Shown: positions 34,201-46,734, counted from the stretch's first letter. The stretch is DNA of 64,000 nt from Immersiella caudata (GCA_030512335.1 JAULSU010000001.1:5766001-5830000); one strand, 5' to 3'. A program made the numbers and translations. The notes: generated by a model from the letters alone, not told the origin.

Positions 34201-36501
34201 TACTTGCGCAACTGAAGTACCGCCAACAGGAACAAGGGCCCTGGATCGTCGGGTTCAGCGACTTGTTTAGAGAGTGGATTCGGAAGGCCAGGCCGATCTA
34301 CATCGCATACTGCTCTTCATATCCACACGCGTCATACCTGATTCGGAAAGAAGCGGCCAGAAACTTGTTATTCCGCCAGTTTTTGGGCATGGTTCGTGAA
34401 CACAAGCGCTCAAAGCGTCTGGAGTGGGACACATTCGTTAGAGCACCAATTGCCCGCCTCCAGAGATACGGCCTGCTGCTGGATACAGTGATGAAGAATA
34501 TGGTGGGAGAAAGCGAGGAAAGGACTAATCTCGAGCTGGCCCTCAAGGAAATCAAAGCGGTCACTCACGAGTGCGACGAGAGGGTTGCCGAGATGACCAA
34601 GAAGGTCGAGCTGCTCGAGCTCCAGAACATGCTCGTCCTTCGACCGGGCTTCCAGTCCGTCCTTAACCTGGACCACCTAGGTCGGGAGCTCATCAAGTCT
34701 GGCGAGCTTCAGAGGCAGGGGACGAAGGGCGTCCGCTGGGTCGACACGCAAGCTCTGCTTTTCGACCACTACTTCATCCTGGCCAAGGCGGTTGTGTCCA
34801 AGGACGGGAGGAATGACAAGAAATACGATGTCTCCAAAGAGGTGAGCGCAATGCGGCGCAATTTTGACTACATTGCTAACTTCTGTGCAGCCCATCCCGA
34901 TGCCGCTGCTCTTCTTAGAAAGCTTGAACGACGATCCTGTCAACAAGCAAAAGGGAATTACCGCACCGCTGACGCGAACTGCGGCGTCAACCGGCTCGGG
35001 AACCCAGCTCAATAAGACGACGTCTAACGGAGTGGATCGCCCGATGCTAGAGCATGCAGCAACAGGGTCATCGATCGGTTCGAGCGTCACTCGACTCCCG
35101 ACTGGCGGACCTGACGATGGGAGGGTTATTTACCCCTTCAGGATAAAGCACCTTGGTCATGAGATCTACACGCTGTATGCCAGCTCTGCCAACGAGCGCG
35201 CTATGTGGTGCCAGGCAATCGTCGATGCGAAGACGAGGCATGCCCGAGCACTGCATGCACAAAACGCCGAGCCTTTCCGCTTGCGCGTTGTGTCGGATGG
35301 CGCCTTTGCTTACGAGTCCAGCTCTATCATGGGCAGGCAGCCGGGTGTGTCGATCCGCGGCACACCCCTGGACCGGGCCATCAGGGAAATGGATAAAGTG
35401 TATGGTCCCGGAAGAGGCCCTCCGCCAGTTTGCAGAGCTCAAGTCAACTGCGCTGCCGCTTTCACGGCGTTCGGTAAGTCCGTCATCGCCATCGGCACGG
35501 ACTACGGGGTGTACATCTCCGAGGCTTCAAACCCTCGCGGCTGGACGAGATCGGTACAGATTCAGAGGGTCACGCAGATCGCCGTCTTGGAAGATTTCTC
35601 GGTTTGTTTGCTGATTGCAGACAAATCTCTGATCTCGTATCCCTTGGACGTTGTCGCACCCGTGTCCAACTTCCCGGCGCCGGCGCACGATAACCCTCGG
35701 CGGGCGCCGCAGAGGCTGGCCAAGGATGTTGCATTCTTTGCTACTGCACGCATGAAAGATAGGATGCTCTTGTTTTACAAACGCAAGGAGGGTATGCACA
35801 ACACATTCAAGGTGCTGGAGCCCGTCTTTCAAAAGGCGACAGAGAAGAAGGCGCGGCTGTTTGGAGGGCGCAGGGGGGCTTCCGGTAGCACGGAGACTTT
35901 CCGGGATTTTGACGAGTTCTACATCCCGGCCGAGTGCTACTCACTTAACCTGTTCCAAACATACATCGCAGTGGCATCGGCCAAGGGCTTCGAGCTCCTG
36001 ACGCTCGACAAGAAGGTGACGCAGTCCATCCCACGGGATCTTAGCTTGCCGGCCATCGCCAACATCGCTTCGCGCATCAAGGACCAGCGGCCACTGGGAA
36101 TGTTCAAATTGAATGACCAGGAGTTCCTGCTCACGTACGAGGATTGCGCCGTCTACGTTGACAAGCATGGCGAAATCAGCCGCACGCTGATCATGGAGTA
36201 CTCGGGCAAGCAGAAGAAGGCGAAGGCCGCCACCATGTTTGGGCAGTATCTGGTGCTGTTCAACGAGGACTACGTCGAGGTGCGCAACGCGGAGAACGGG
36301 CGGCTGCGGCAGATAATTGCGGGTCGCGACGTCCGGTGCTTGGACTATGGGTTTAGGGGCCCTACTGGCAACGGACAGCAGCCACCTGGCGGGCAGGACT
36401 CAAAGGGGACAGTGAAGATTTGCATGAGCCATCCTGAGGTGCCTGGCGGACAGATCGTGTTGGAAATGCTGCTTAATGACGGGCATGCGGAGAAGGCATG
36501 A
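31245..36501 (+). CDS. Rho1 guanine nucleotide exchange factor, Rom2/Rgf1 type
   Basis: Two exons, 31245..34841 and 34891..36501 (49-bp intron GTGAGC...CAG), encode 1735 residues. Residues 1-730 are disordered and rich in Pro, Gln, Tyr and Ser. A DEP-like region follows at ~745-860 (EEGVLKLFTAKVPTMNV, DSMFSAGILIPEEEW). The DH domain at ~925-1125 shows VTGEEDFMGQLDVL and RAPIARLQRYGLLLDTVMK. A PH domain (~1145-1320) contains the intron and ends ANERAMWCQAIVDAK. A C-terminal CNH (citron) domain lies at ~1380-1725. This DEP-DH-PH-CNH order is that of fungal Rom2/Rgf1 proteins, which activate Rho1 for cell-wall synthesis and polarity. The first ATG (MSFRGDDSRR) was used; an in-frame GTG just upstream was not. 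Confidence 0.95.
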
Positions 36502-37232
36502 AATGGGAAGGGAGGTGGCCCCAGTGGCGAATTACTTTCCTTGAGGTTGGATGGTTGTGTTTGTGCGATGGAGGAATGGGGAAAAGCCCGCCTCATGAAG
36601 AGTTTGGGGATGAATCTGGTCCTCTACGATGAAATGTGTATGCTTGACTGGTCGTTTGCTTTATGGGTGGATTCTCGCAAGGAGTTTCAGGCGATGGCAT
36701 GGGGCGCAGCGGGAAGGCGGTTCAGGATGGATGCCGATGTATCTATCACCTTGGTAGCTTGACTGGAATTTTTACTCGTCATGACGTACTCGCGTTGTTG
36801 GGGTTCTTTGGGTGAAAATAATCTCACTGAGCAGGTTCCCATCCGGCAAGTAAACGTGACTTTAAAGGTATAAAACTGGCTTGGACCGTGGTTGGAAATG
36901 TCAAGTAAACACCTGCAAAACCAAACGGAGGCCCTGTTTGAAAGATGAGGGAAAGGGTCTGGGCTGAAATGCAACAATCGGGTTCTAACCCCGATAAAAT
37001 AATATCAAATTCGTTCTCTGCTGCCTTGCATGTCATCTTCAACCTGGGTCTTTATGATCCAGGTTGCAAGTCGGTCAAAACCACCACAAATCCAGAACTG
37101 ATCCGGGTTAAGTTGAATGAAGTCAAGTGATGAATATCTCCCACCGACAATGATAACAGCCACATTCAAGCGTCGACCTCCTTGACCCGATCACAGCTGA
37201 AATTTCACCACCCTCTCTCACTCACCTCTGCC
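36502..37232. other. Intergenic, no gene seen
   Basis: Between the Rho GEF 3' end and the MTG1-type gene, both plus strand. It contains an 8-bp inverted repeat at 37040-37066, otherwise no feature. Confidence 0.5.
37040..37066 (+). repeat. Small inverted repeat (hairpin candidate)
   Basis: CAACCTGG at 37040-37047 and CCAGGTTG at 37059-37066 are perfect complements separated by 11 bases. It lies about 170 bp before the MTG1-type start codon, so it could form a hairpin in the leader RNA, or be chance. Confidence 0.5.
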
Positions 37233-38414
37233 ATGGCAACACCGCCCGCCAGCGCGGCCGCGACCGTCGCCAACGCCGTCGCAAAGACCGCAACGGTTTT
37301 CACCACCAGTACGACCGGCTTCACGCCCCGGACCACGTTTGAAGTATCCTCCTCCGTAACGCGCTCCTACTTCCTCGGCCACCACAATGCCGCCCTCGCC
37401 AAGATGCGCCAGACCATCTCCAACGTCGGCCTCATCATTGAATGCCGCGACTTTCGCATCCCCGTCACCTCCTGGAACCCCCTCCTGGAACGCACTCTCG
37501 CCGAACGCCCCCGCATTATCGTCTACACCCACCGCGACCTCGGCCCTCCCAAACCCCAAGCCACCCGCATCATGTCCACCCTCCGCGACTTCCACCTTCC
37601 CTCTTCCTCCTCTAACACCACCAACACCAACACCAAAGCCGTCCTCTTCCTCTCCAACGAGCCCCAAACCCACACCCCTCTCCTAGCCACCATCAAATCC
37701 CTCGCCCGCGAGCACGACTCCCTCACCGGCCTGCGCGCCCTCGTCGTCGGCATGCCCAACGCCGGTAAATCCACCCTCCTCAATCGCCTCCGCGCACGAG
37801 GTATGAACCTCCCCAAGGCCGCCAAAACTGGCGCCCAGCCCGGCGTAACCCGCAAGTTCGGAACCCCCGTGCGCATCGCCCCCGGCGAGTCAACCCTCCT
37901 ACCCGGAAGCGAAGGGCTCGGCGAGGGCGTTTTCATCGTGGATACGCCCGGCGTATTCATCCCCTACGTGGCCAAGCCGGAGGACATGCTCAAGATGGCG
38001 CTTGTGGGGTGTGTCAAGGACGGGTTGGTGCCTGCTATGACGGTGGCAGATTACTTGCTTTATCATTTGAATCGGGTGGATCCGGGGATATACCAGGATA
38101 AGTTTTGCAAGGGGGAGGCGACGAATGATGTGCATGAGTTTCTGAAGGGGGTTGCATTGCGGACGGGGAAGCTGAGGAAGGGCGGGGAGGTCAGTCTGGA
38201 GGGGGCGGCGGAGTGGGTTGTGCAGGAGTGGAGGAGGGGAGGACTGGGTAAGTTTGTGCTGGACGAGGTGAGCGAGGGGACGTTGAGGGAGGCGGTGAGG
38301 GCTGCGGAGGAGCCGGCGTTGAGTATGAATCAGGCGAGGAAAAAGGAGAAGGAGGGGAGGAAGGTGAGGAATGAGATGAAGAGGCTAGGGATTAGCCCGT
38401 CGGCGGAGGGATGA
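37233..38414 (+). CDS. MTG1: Mitochondrial ribosome-assembly GTPase, MTG1/YlqF type
   Basis: A single exon encodes 393 residues. GTPase motifs occur in the circularly permuted order of the YlqF/MTG1 family: G4-like THRD at ~97, G1 GMPNAGKST at ~172, the PGVTR switch I region at ~205, and G3 DTPG at ~237. The N-terminal SSSVTRSYFLGHHNAALAKM and IECRDFRIPVTSWNP segments are typical of this family. The N terminus (ATPPASAAATVANAVAKTATV) is Ala/Thr-rich with few acids, consistent with a mitochondrial presequence. MTG1 proteins associate with the inner membrane and mature the large mitoribosomal subunit. G4 is degenerate (THRD rather than NKxD). The C terminus is Lys/Arg/Glu-rich. Confidence 0.93.
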   Translation: MATPPASAAATVANAVAKTATVFTTSTTGFTPRTTFEVSSSVTRSYFLGHHNAALAKMRQTISNVGLIIECRDFRIPVTSWNPLLERTLAERPRIIVYTHRDLGPPKPQATRIMSTLRDFHLPSSSSNTTNTNTKAVLFLSNEPQTHTPLLATIKSLAREHDSLTGLRALVVGMPNAGKSTLLNRLRARGMNLPKAAKTGAQPGVTRKFGTPVRIAPGESTLLPGSEGLGEGVFIVDTPGVFIPYVAKPEDMLKMALVGCVKDGLVPAMTVADYLLYHLNRVDPGIYQDKFCKGEATNDVHEFLKGVALRTGKLRKGGEVSLEGAAEWVVQEWRRGGLGKFVLDEVSEGTLREAVRAAEEPALSMNQARKKEKEGRKVRNEMKRLGISPSAEG

Positions 38415-39047
38415 AGCTGCGTTTAGGGGGCTGTGTATTATGTAGGTATGCTGTATCACCACGTAGAAGGCGTGTTAGAACGGGAGAAAATGTATGAAAG
38501 CCAAGGGCGAGGCATTCCGAAGGATCAATCGTATATAAAACCAATGTACAATACTGATACACAGAGATACGTTCAGAGTATTTGCATACCGCGTGTCGAA
38601 CGCCCATCTAGATACATCATATACAGCAGCTTCACAAAATACCGACCAAACCACCAAACCATCTTTTGGCCGCCATCCGAGATTTGTTTGTTACAAAAAA
38701 GGTGAAGGGGTATTACCATCCATCCCGCCCAGACCAAACCAACAGACCTGAAGTTCCATGATGAAATCGAAAGACACAAACCGCTCCGACCATTTTCGTG
38801 TCATCCATCCACCTCCCCCAAGCGATACTAGTATAAAACGGCAAACTGCGCTGGGCCAAATAGTGGCCGCATATGAAAGAAGAACGCCTCACGTAATCTG
38901 AACTTGCTCAAGTTACTTCCCTTCCCCCAACCATGACCGAGGAACGCCATGACCATGCAGAACCAATCCCTGAATATACTTGAACCGCCCACCATGCTCC
39001 CGCAGAGATTAGAAGCAAAAGATAGGAAACACCGCCATGAATGTGCA
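38415..39047. other. Convergent intergenic region (3' ends)
   Basis: 633 bp between the 3' ends of the MTG1-type gene (+) and the PHD-finger gene (-). It is more AT-rich than the flanking coding sequence, with no coding content. Confidence 0.5.
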
Positions 39048-41191
39048 TCACGTAGCATACTCTTGCTGCCACTTGACCAGCCGCCTTGTCAAGCTGTCCA
39101 TCATCTCCAGGCAATTGAGTTCTTTGAAATCCTTCTCCGCGCGGGGGCCATCTCCGCTGTCCGTAACCGGGGCTGATGCGTCGTTCACGCTGGCAACATC
39201 AAGATTCTTGACTGACCCAGAGGCCGAGGTCGCACCCCCGTTGACCTTTGGCGTGTTCGAACCGGTGTCTGGTAACGTCTCCCCTGCGAGCTCAACTTGT
39301 GTCCGGGAGATGAAGTCAAGTAGCGCTGACGCTTTGCGCTTCATATCAGTAAGGGTGACCTTGTTGCTCATCCCGCCCTTTGCTTTGCCGTGCCCCTTGC
39401 CGTGGGTGTGGTCGCCCGTTCCCTTACCATTGCCTGACCCAGTGTGTTCGTCTTTCTGAATATCCCTGGATTGTGATCGTGCTGGTGAGTCCTCGTCATC
39501 TCGGTCTCGCGTGTATTGATTGCGGCCCTTCTTCTTGTGTGATCGCTTCTTCTCGACCTTCGTCGCCGGAATGACGCTTGGTGACGGCGTGTCAGTGGTT
39601 GGCTGCGATGGAGGCGGTGCTTCTGGCACTGCCAGCTGCGCGCTCTCTGCCACTGTCGCCGTAGTGGCCGTAGTTGTTGCAGTCGCGGCGCTGGCTTCCT
39701 TCGGTGCCCCAGTGGCCGCTACGGTCGTCCTGTTTGCGGCCGCACGAGCTGCCAGCGGCAATTCCTCTGAAGGATCTGAATCTGTGTCTTCGTGAGCAAC
39801 AGATACCTTCACAAGAATTGTAGCCGCCATACCATCTGCTCGTCGCCGTTCTGCCCTACCCTTCCTCTTGTTTGCCGCTTCGATCCGCTGTCTCTCGCGT
39901 TCTTCCCTCTCCGAGGGTCTCTCACTTCGCTGGTTACGCCCAGTGACACTGCTTCTCGGCCTCGATTTTGATCCGCCATTCCTGGCCGGTCCGCCGTCTT
40001 CGGAGTCGTCAGCGTTCTTGCCGGGCGAAGGCGACAAGGACCGAGAGCTTGTTCTCTGTCGCTTCGCACTTTCTTGTTTCCTTTGTGAACGTTAACAACT
40101 ACTTGACCATACTGAGGTAAAAGCGACTTACTCCTCACTGTCGCTTCTGACGCGCTTCGGTCGCCTCGAGCCACCGTCGCCTGACCCTGGTGGCGCATCT
40201 TCCTTGCTAGCTTCAATTGCTCTTCTGAGCGCTTCTGCCTCGTCATATGCGGCTTCTCTGCTGTTCATGGTGGAACGCCGCTTTGACGCCTGACTTGACG
40301 AAGAGGCGCGCCCGCTGCGGCTCTCGCGACCCTCCTTTTCCTTGGGAGGAGATCGGGTCCCATCCTTGTTGAGAGAGGCTGATCGCGATGCGGCTCTCGA
40401 CGATCGTTTGAGCGGAAGATAGTGGGAATATCTTTGTCTAACAGGCATTATGTTAGTGTTTTGCGCATTACTGTATCCTGCAGTGTCGGGCTGAGCGGCC
40501 AGGCATAACTTGAGACGGGACCAACCAAGCGGCGCCCCCAACAGGATCGTCCGACAGGCCTCAGCCTCGCGGAAGCTTAATGATACCAAAGGGAGAGGAG
40601 CAAATACCCATTGCTTGCTGTAAACGTCTTGTGGAAGTCTTTGCGGCATTCCTCGCAAAAATATTCGTCGGGACTCGACTCCTCGGTCATGATTCCGACG
40701 CAAGCCCCATGTTGCCAGACTTTGCAGAGGTCGCATTGCACGAAAAAGCCCGCTGCATCGTCGCTTAGATCGGTTGCAAATATAGGGTCGAGATCTGTCG
40801 AGTCTTTCAAGCCATGCTTTGAGTCTTCATCAATTGGCGGGGGGCCGGGATACTCGTCGAAGCCGCAGATGCAGCGAACAGCCTCATCCTCCTCCTGTAT
40901 TTCATCGTCGTCGCCATTCGCCATTTCGATGGTCTCGGTCCGGGCCGCTGGTCTTTCGCGATCCTCAGCTTGCCCCCGTGTGCGACGCCGACTGCCGAAG
41001 GTGTCTTCGGCGGTAATTGTATCTTCTGGAGGCTCCGACGACAACGACCCAGTCGACGTTGACTTGGGGGGTGAGCCGCCCTTGAAGTGACGGGAGTTCC
41101 GCTCGGCTCGACCGGAAAGGCTCGAGGAAGTTGAAGAGACTGGCTGGGCAACCCGCGCTCTTGAAGACCGCCTCGGATCGGCTCCTGCCAT
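39048..41191 (-). CDS. PHD-finger protein, Cti6-like
   Basis: Three exons, 41191..40608, 40437..40132 and 40080..39048 (introns 170 and 51 bp), encode 640 residues. A PHD finger at ~107-190 reads CIC...CDLCKVWQHGACVGI...YFCEECR, with the Cys4-His-Cys3 order kept. An acidic insert of about 45 residues separates the first Cys pair from CDLC. The joins give TASNGQRYSHYLPL and SDSEEKQESAKRQR. The rest is charged and disordered, with Arg/Ser/Glu-rich and Lys-rich (KKRSHKKKGRNQ) stretches and a helical C terminus (LTDMKRKASALLDFI, LNCLEMMDSLTRRLVKWQQEY). The layout matches fungal Cti6, a PHD subunit of the Rpd3L histone deacetylase complex; this assignment is by architecture. A nuclear role in chromatin is expected. 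Confidence 0.87.
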
Positions 41192-43222
41192 TGCTTGCAG
41201 CGAGTGCCGCAGTCAAGGCAGAACGTCAAGCGAGCGAATGTAGTGCAGCACGTATGCCGCGTGTTTTACCTCGAGGGTAGTTCGAGGACTGCCTCGAGCA
41301 CGGGGCTTGTTCAGAAGTAGAAGGTTGTGAGCGATGGCGTCGCAGAGCGGGGATGCTCTGAAGCCGTTCTCGGTCGCTAAGAGACAAGTGGGTTGTCGGC
41401 AAGGATTGCGACCCTTGGGGGCTGTGATGGCTCGACGTGATCGTGGCAGGTTTCGTATCTTCCGTGAGCCGTCGAGGGCGTTCGGGCGAAAGTGGGTGGG
41501 TAGGCGTGTTTGGCGGCGGCAAGGAGCGGGGACGACAGGGCTAGACAGTAGCTTCAGAGACGACCAATCGGTGATTCGAGGTAGCTCTATGCTTGAGCGC
41601 AACAGAGGACGATGGGAATGAGGTACGTTGGCCAGTGGCGGGGCAGGGTAAAGGAAGCGGAGAGGAGAGGAGGAAGTAGGCGCTGCACGAGGAAGCCGAC
41701 CGCGAGTGAGCTTTCGCTATGCCAATTTGCGGGCTGTTGGGCTGAAATCAAGTTGTCTCTTGGTCTCGAGGAAGTCTATCATGACTGGTTTGCTCTGGGG
41801 AGCATTTGGGGTGTGGTGACTTGGCGGCGCAGTGGTGTTGAGAGGGGAGGACGAGGGAGGGCGAGCGCGCGGAAGAAGCGCCTTTGGAGCACGACCTGGA
41901 CGACTCCGCGCTGCTTTTTCCCGATCAACCCTGGGACCCCATCCCTCGCAGTAATTTTTGGCAGAAACTCATGCGGGGCCGAGCTCGGACGTAAGCCAAT
42001 GGGATTCGCCTAGCCTCACGACCCACGCCAGACAGTGCGAACTGGCCGCCCACCCCGAATTGAAGACATTGCTACGCCTGGAGCATGACATCACGGATCC
42101 CAGGAGGTCTGGCGACGCCAATCCTTCCATGGGCCCTTTTTGTGTGCTGCGTCTGAGTGCGGTTTGGTCCTGTTTCCATCAACGGCAGCTGGACGTACCT
42201 CTGAGACGGTGGAAGGACACCATTGCGATTGAGAATGGAGCCCAATGTCCCTCTGCCGCTCCTTTTTCGTCGGCTCGTGATGGTCTGGTTGATGCATGGA
42301 GAAACCCCAGATGTGTTTGCCGTTGACGGACCAAGCCTGAGCAGGAGTGACTCGTCACAGCCTCTGCACGGAGCAGCGCACAGTGCGATTCCGTCCGAAG
42401 ATGCTACATGTTATCGGATCAACCCGCCTTGCCAGCTGCTTATGTAAGGTTGTCGATTAGGTCTGGAGAGCACTGAACACCTTCTCCTAATACGTAGAAC
42501 TCGCCCAGAAGGCCATGGTCGTTGAGCAATCAAATCCCATCCACAGACTGTCGAAGCCCAGCGAAGCGCATCCGCTTAGCACCTGAGTATTATTTGGAGT
42601 CAAAGAAGGTAATCATTCCCAGTCGCCACGTCGGACGGGAAATTGAGTTGCATCGCGGGTTGCTGGTTGCAAACCAGTCCATGACGAACCACCTCTGGCC
42701 ATCGCCTCGGAACGGGGCGGCTCAGTGCCCTCGCTTTGCCGTTATCGCGAAGCTCGTCGACTCGAAACTGGCTTGGGAGTTCCTCGCTGACAAGTTGGCC
42801 CTTGACGCATCTTTCTGACATCCGTAACCTTGAACTCCGTTGACTGATTAGCCTCTCTGTTATCCAGGAATCCGGAAGACCATACCGGAGGTTCCCCGAT
42901 TTGCTGAGCTCGACTCTCGTCAGCTTGTTGCCGCCCAAGATCTACGCGACGCTCAAAGGCAGTTCGGAGGTGGCTGGGCTGCTTGGAAGAAGTTGAGAGA
43001 AAGGAGGGGTCTCACGGTCTCCGTGGAGTTGCGTTGTTCGGGGGTTGGGTGCTATGTGATACTGGCCAAGGTAGGTGGGCTTTCTCTGATTGCACTTGGA
43101 CCTGGCGACGAGCACCCTTTTTTCCACCATCAACCCAAAATCAAACGCGGGCTCACCCCTCACCTGTGTCTTCCACGTCACCTCGCCCACTCCCCCCGCC
43201 TCAACCCACAAGACTGGTCAAG
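41192..43222. promoter_or_regulatory. Divergent intergenic region, no gene seen
   Basis: 2 kb between the PHD-finger gene (-) and the unknown gene at 43223 (+). Short frames on both strands have no domain content. Both promoters must lie here. Confidence 0.4.
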
Positions 43223-45142
43223 ATGGCACCCCAACAAGACCAGCGCCATAGTCGGTCAATCTCAAGACCGGATGTTTGGAAACTTTTTACTCTCATGTCA
43301 CTTTTGCTGGTGGCCCTTTCGGCCATTTGTTTCTGGACGTGGCTAATACGGCGCCTCCGTCAATCAGAGAACCACCACGACTCAAGAATGTCCTCAGACA
43401 CGGCCTCGTCTCTGTTCTCCGACCGACCGATACGACCCTTGCCGAAACGCAGACTTCGAGAACGACTCTCCCCCGAGGTGGCTGACTCGATCCAGTACCC
43501 CCCAGCCCCGCGAGTGGTTGCCCCGTTATTTCAGTACCCTTATCCGCTGCGGGATGAAGAGTCCGACCCGGCATCTGCGTCTCGAGACAGAAATCCTGAG
43601 GCAGGGTTGCGATCAGGAAGGAGCGGTGCTGGAGTTGATGATGACGGTAATCAAGAGCTTCGACCAGGCGTAGGAGGCAGAGGAGCACCGGGGCAGGATG
43701 GCCGTTTAGCACGGACACCGCCCGCGACAGAACAAGGAAGGCACACAAATTCGCAGCTTGCCCTGTCAGCTGCCTCCTCTGTTGATGGCTACGATCTGTT
43801 GGAGAACACGAACAACAAGAAAAAGCGGAAGATCCCCAGTGCGGGCGACGCCGCGCTCAACAGCTTACGCATGATGAGCGATGCTGCTGCAGGCGGGAGT
43901 GCACCTCTCTCTGGTGCCTCCCCGTCCACAGACAGCCGCGGTGAGGCTCTCTCCTCAGCATCTACTCCATACTATGGTTCCGGTAGCTTCGCCTCGAGTA
44001 GCCCGAACGTTCCTGGACCTGGCAGAGGAAGATATGGCCGGCTGAGGAGCAGCAGAAGCCCCCTCCGACCCCTCTCAGATTCGACTAATAACTGGGCTGG
44101 AAGGAACGGAAAGGTGCGGTCCAGCCAGTGGGCATCAAGCGCAGGTATGTCTTGTCCTCCGGCCGGGCATGCTCTCCTGGTCTTGCCATGGATGTCACCA
44201 TTCCGTTCGTGTTAGCTGACAATACCTCTCAAAGCGGAAAACACTGGTATCATCTCGACCGCAATTGCAAACGCGGAGAAGCTTCCCCAGCATGGTCAAG
44301 AGAATATGAGTCTCTTGCACCAGCCACTGTCCACAAAACGCAGTCCTGCATCGACCCAGTTTACCTTCACCTGTGATTCTCAGGTACCCGGCTCATTGGC
44401 CTGGCCGGGTTCTGATCGTAGACCGACAATACCAGGCGTTCAGCAGACTTCAGGTCGCCCGGCAAACGAGACTTGGCAACGCGGAAATCAAGCTGCGCCC
44501 ACTGGCCAAAATTCTCCCTCCGGATCGCAGGCTCCGGACTCTGTTCAGAAAGAGGGCGTCACGAAGAATGGGACCAGTGCTCAGAATCAAGCAGGCGCCG
44601 CTCAGAAGACCTCACGCAGAAGCGCGGCGAAGGAATATGCAGCCGCTGCCAAGGCCCGACGCCGGGAGACTTTGCTTTACAACAGACGCCACCCACCGAA
44701 ACCCGAGGAAATCTGGATCTGCGATTTTTGTGAATACGAGGCAATCTTTGGCCGTCCTCCTGAAGCCTTGGTTCGGCAGTACGAGATCGCTGATCGGAAG
44801 CAACGCCAGCTGGAGCAGCAGCGCAGAGCTCAGTGGGAGAGAATGAAGAAGGGGAAGCATAAGGGCAAAAAGCATAGCAAGCTTCCGACCAAGGCGAGCA
44901 ACCAGGCTCAGGACTCTCACCAAACCGCCGATATCCATGGCGGTCCCCCCAATAGCAACTACAGCCAGGGTACTCAGAGTGAGGAGGGCTATTGTGAAGA
45001 GGACGAGTATGATGACGAGGAATATGACCCCGACGACGAAATCCCGCCCCTAGAGGGTGACTTCAGCGATGTTGTCCATCAGGACAGTATTCCGCCCCCT
45101 CCAGTCGGTGACCCCGCTTCGCATGCTGAGGGCGGAACCTAG
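43223..45142 (+). CDS. Unknown protein: N-terminal anchor, C-terminal CDFC motif
   Basis: Two exons, 43223..44144 and 44235..45142 (90-bp intron GTATGT...AAG, CTGAC branch), give 609 residues. I do not recognise a named family. Residues 21-42 form one strong hydrophobic helix (LFTLMSLLLVALSAICFWTW) followed by RRLR, so an ER or other membrane anchor is likely. Residues ~50-430 are low-complexity and probably disordered. Near residue 455-500 is a compact, conserved-looking block: HPPKPEEIWICDFCEYEAIFG, then PPEALVRQYEIADRK. It runs into a basic coiled-coil-like helix (QLEQQRRAQWERMKKGKHKGKK). The C terminus is very acidic (CEEDEYDDEEYDPDDEIPP). One CxxC pair alone could be half a zinc site or a redox pair. 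Function is unknown. Confidence 0.75.
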
Positions 45143-46734
45143 GGAGTAAATACCTCTGATAGTGTCCCCAGGGCATCAATGCAAGGCGCCGAAGCAGGAT
45201 ATCAGTGGAAGCGCATTTGGGAATGGCGCAGGTGAAGTGTTCCATTCCCTTCACAACATACATACCGAAAGCGAGTTTGGTCAGCAAGGTGCGCTGGAAA
45301 GAAGGGCCAAGGTCTTCCGTTGGGAAGTTTGCATGTGGATGATAGTTGGACAAAAAGCTGTGTCGAAGTCATCATGGGCCAGACCGAAAGGTACCTACGA
45401 TACAGGCGTTTTGGGAAGTTAAGGGGGCCCTTGGTCTCCCATCGATCTCCCAAACTGCCACCACTCTCCCTCGGGTCAAGGCTCCAGGTTAAGCCCAACA
45501 CATATATTTGATAAACCTCCTCTCACAATGCAAAGTTAGACTAGTCTGTACCTACATGCCTAGGATACCAATTGTGGAGTAGCTCGACAGCGGATGTTGA
45601 ATTAGACCAGACGTCACAACAACGAATCCGGATCTGCGTGAAGTTGCACACATATAATGCCGGCTCCCCCATGCCATAAAGCGCCTTCCCAGAACATGAA
45701 CCTCTCGGGCGATGATCAGCGGGTAGACAACGTCGAACCACCGAGTCATGGACCGAAAATCTCGAGATGATACGGTTTGTGGCCAAAAGTATGGTAATAT
45801 GCCTAACTGGGCCAGTAGCATAGACAACAGGTCCCAGCGACGCTACATATTGGCGAACTTCGTCAAGTGTCCGTCGCGATGCGCACTTTTATGTTGATGG
45901 ATCGTCGCGAGTTCACACAGTCATTGAGCCAATTTACTGCAGAGAAAATCACCACTTGCTGATCAACAATTGCTGGGAGTAAATTCTCCGCCAGAGACTA
46001 GGTAGTTATCACGGCGTGATTGTGGGAAGTTTTGGATTGTGGCGGCGACGTGGCTAGGTGCCAACGGCCACCCGGGATGACGCAGCGAGGGGTAGCGGCG
46101 CTGTGGAGGATCGCGGCCGTCATCCTCGCCCAGATACGGCTAGTGTGCCGCTGTGTTGGACCGTCTGCCGTGCGGGTGTGGAGTCCCGGCACCCCTGCCA
46201 CACACCCCCCAGAGGACGTTGGACTTAGGTAATTTCAAATCGCCCAATCCTGGAAGTCTCGGTCTGAACCCGTCCCGTCTCCCAGGCGTTCCAAGAAAGC
46301 TCACGTCTCGTCTCAATCCTTCTTCACTTCATCAAACACCTCGACTCGATATCCCATCCTTATCCCCATGATTCCCAGCTCGAGGTGACGGCGGTATCGA
46401 GTCTCGGTAGGTCATACTCGACCACGAGACCCAAGCCATGTTTGGCAGCCGAAGACAGCGGCCAAATCCGGTATGTCGTCATTGCTTCGGTTCCTTCCCA
46501 GCTTTCCTTTTGATGCGCTCTCCCTCCGAGCTGTAGCCTGGACCCCGATGTGTCTTCCTGCGTCCGCATCTAGCCAGGCACGCATTTCCACAATTCATTG
46601 TGCTTTGCGTCGCAGTATCGCAAGCATCGCACCGCCAACCAGGTGGTGCCCAGGTTGTGCGCCAAGTTGCCGACCTTGTGTTCTCTCTCTTAATTTTCCG
46701 CGTCGCAACCACTGGCCCAAACAACACTAACAAC
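45143..46734. other. Intergenic, no gene seen
   Basis: 1.6 kb between two plus-strand genes. Only short frames without domain content occur. The last ~400 bp are rich in CT/CCA and read like a 5' leader and promoter of the large disordered-protein gene. Confidence 0.5.
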
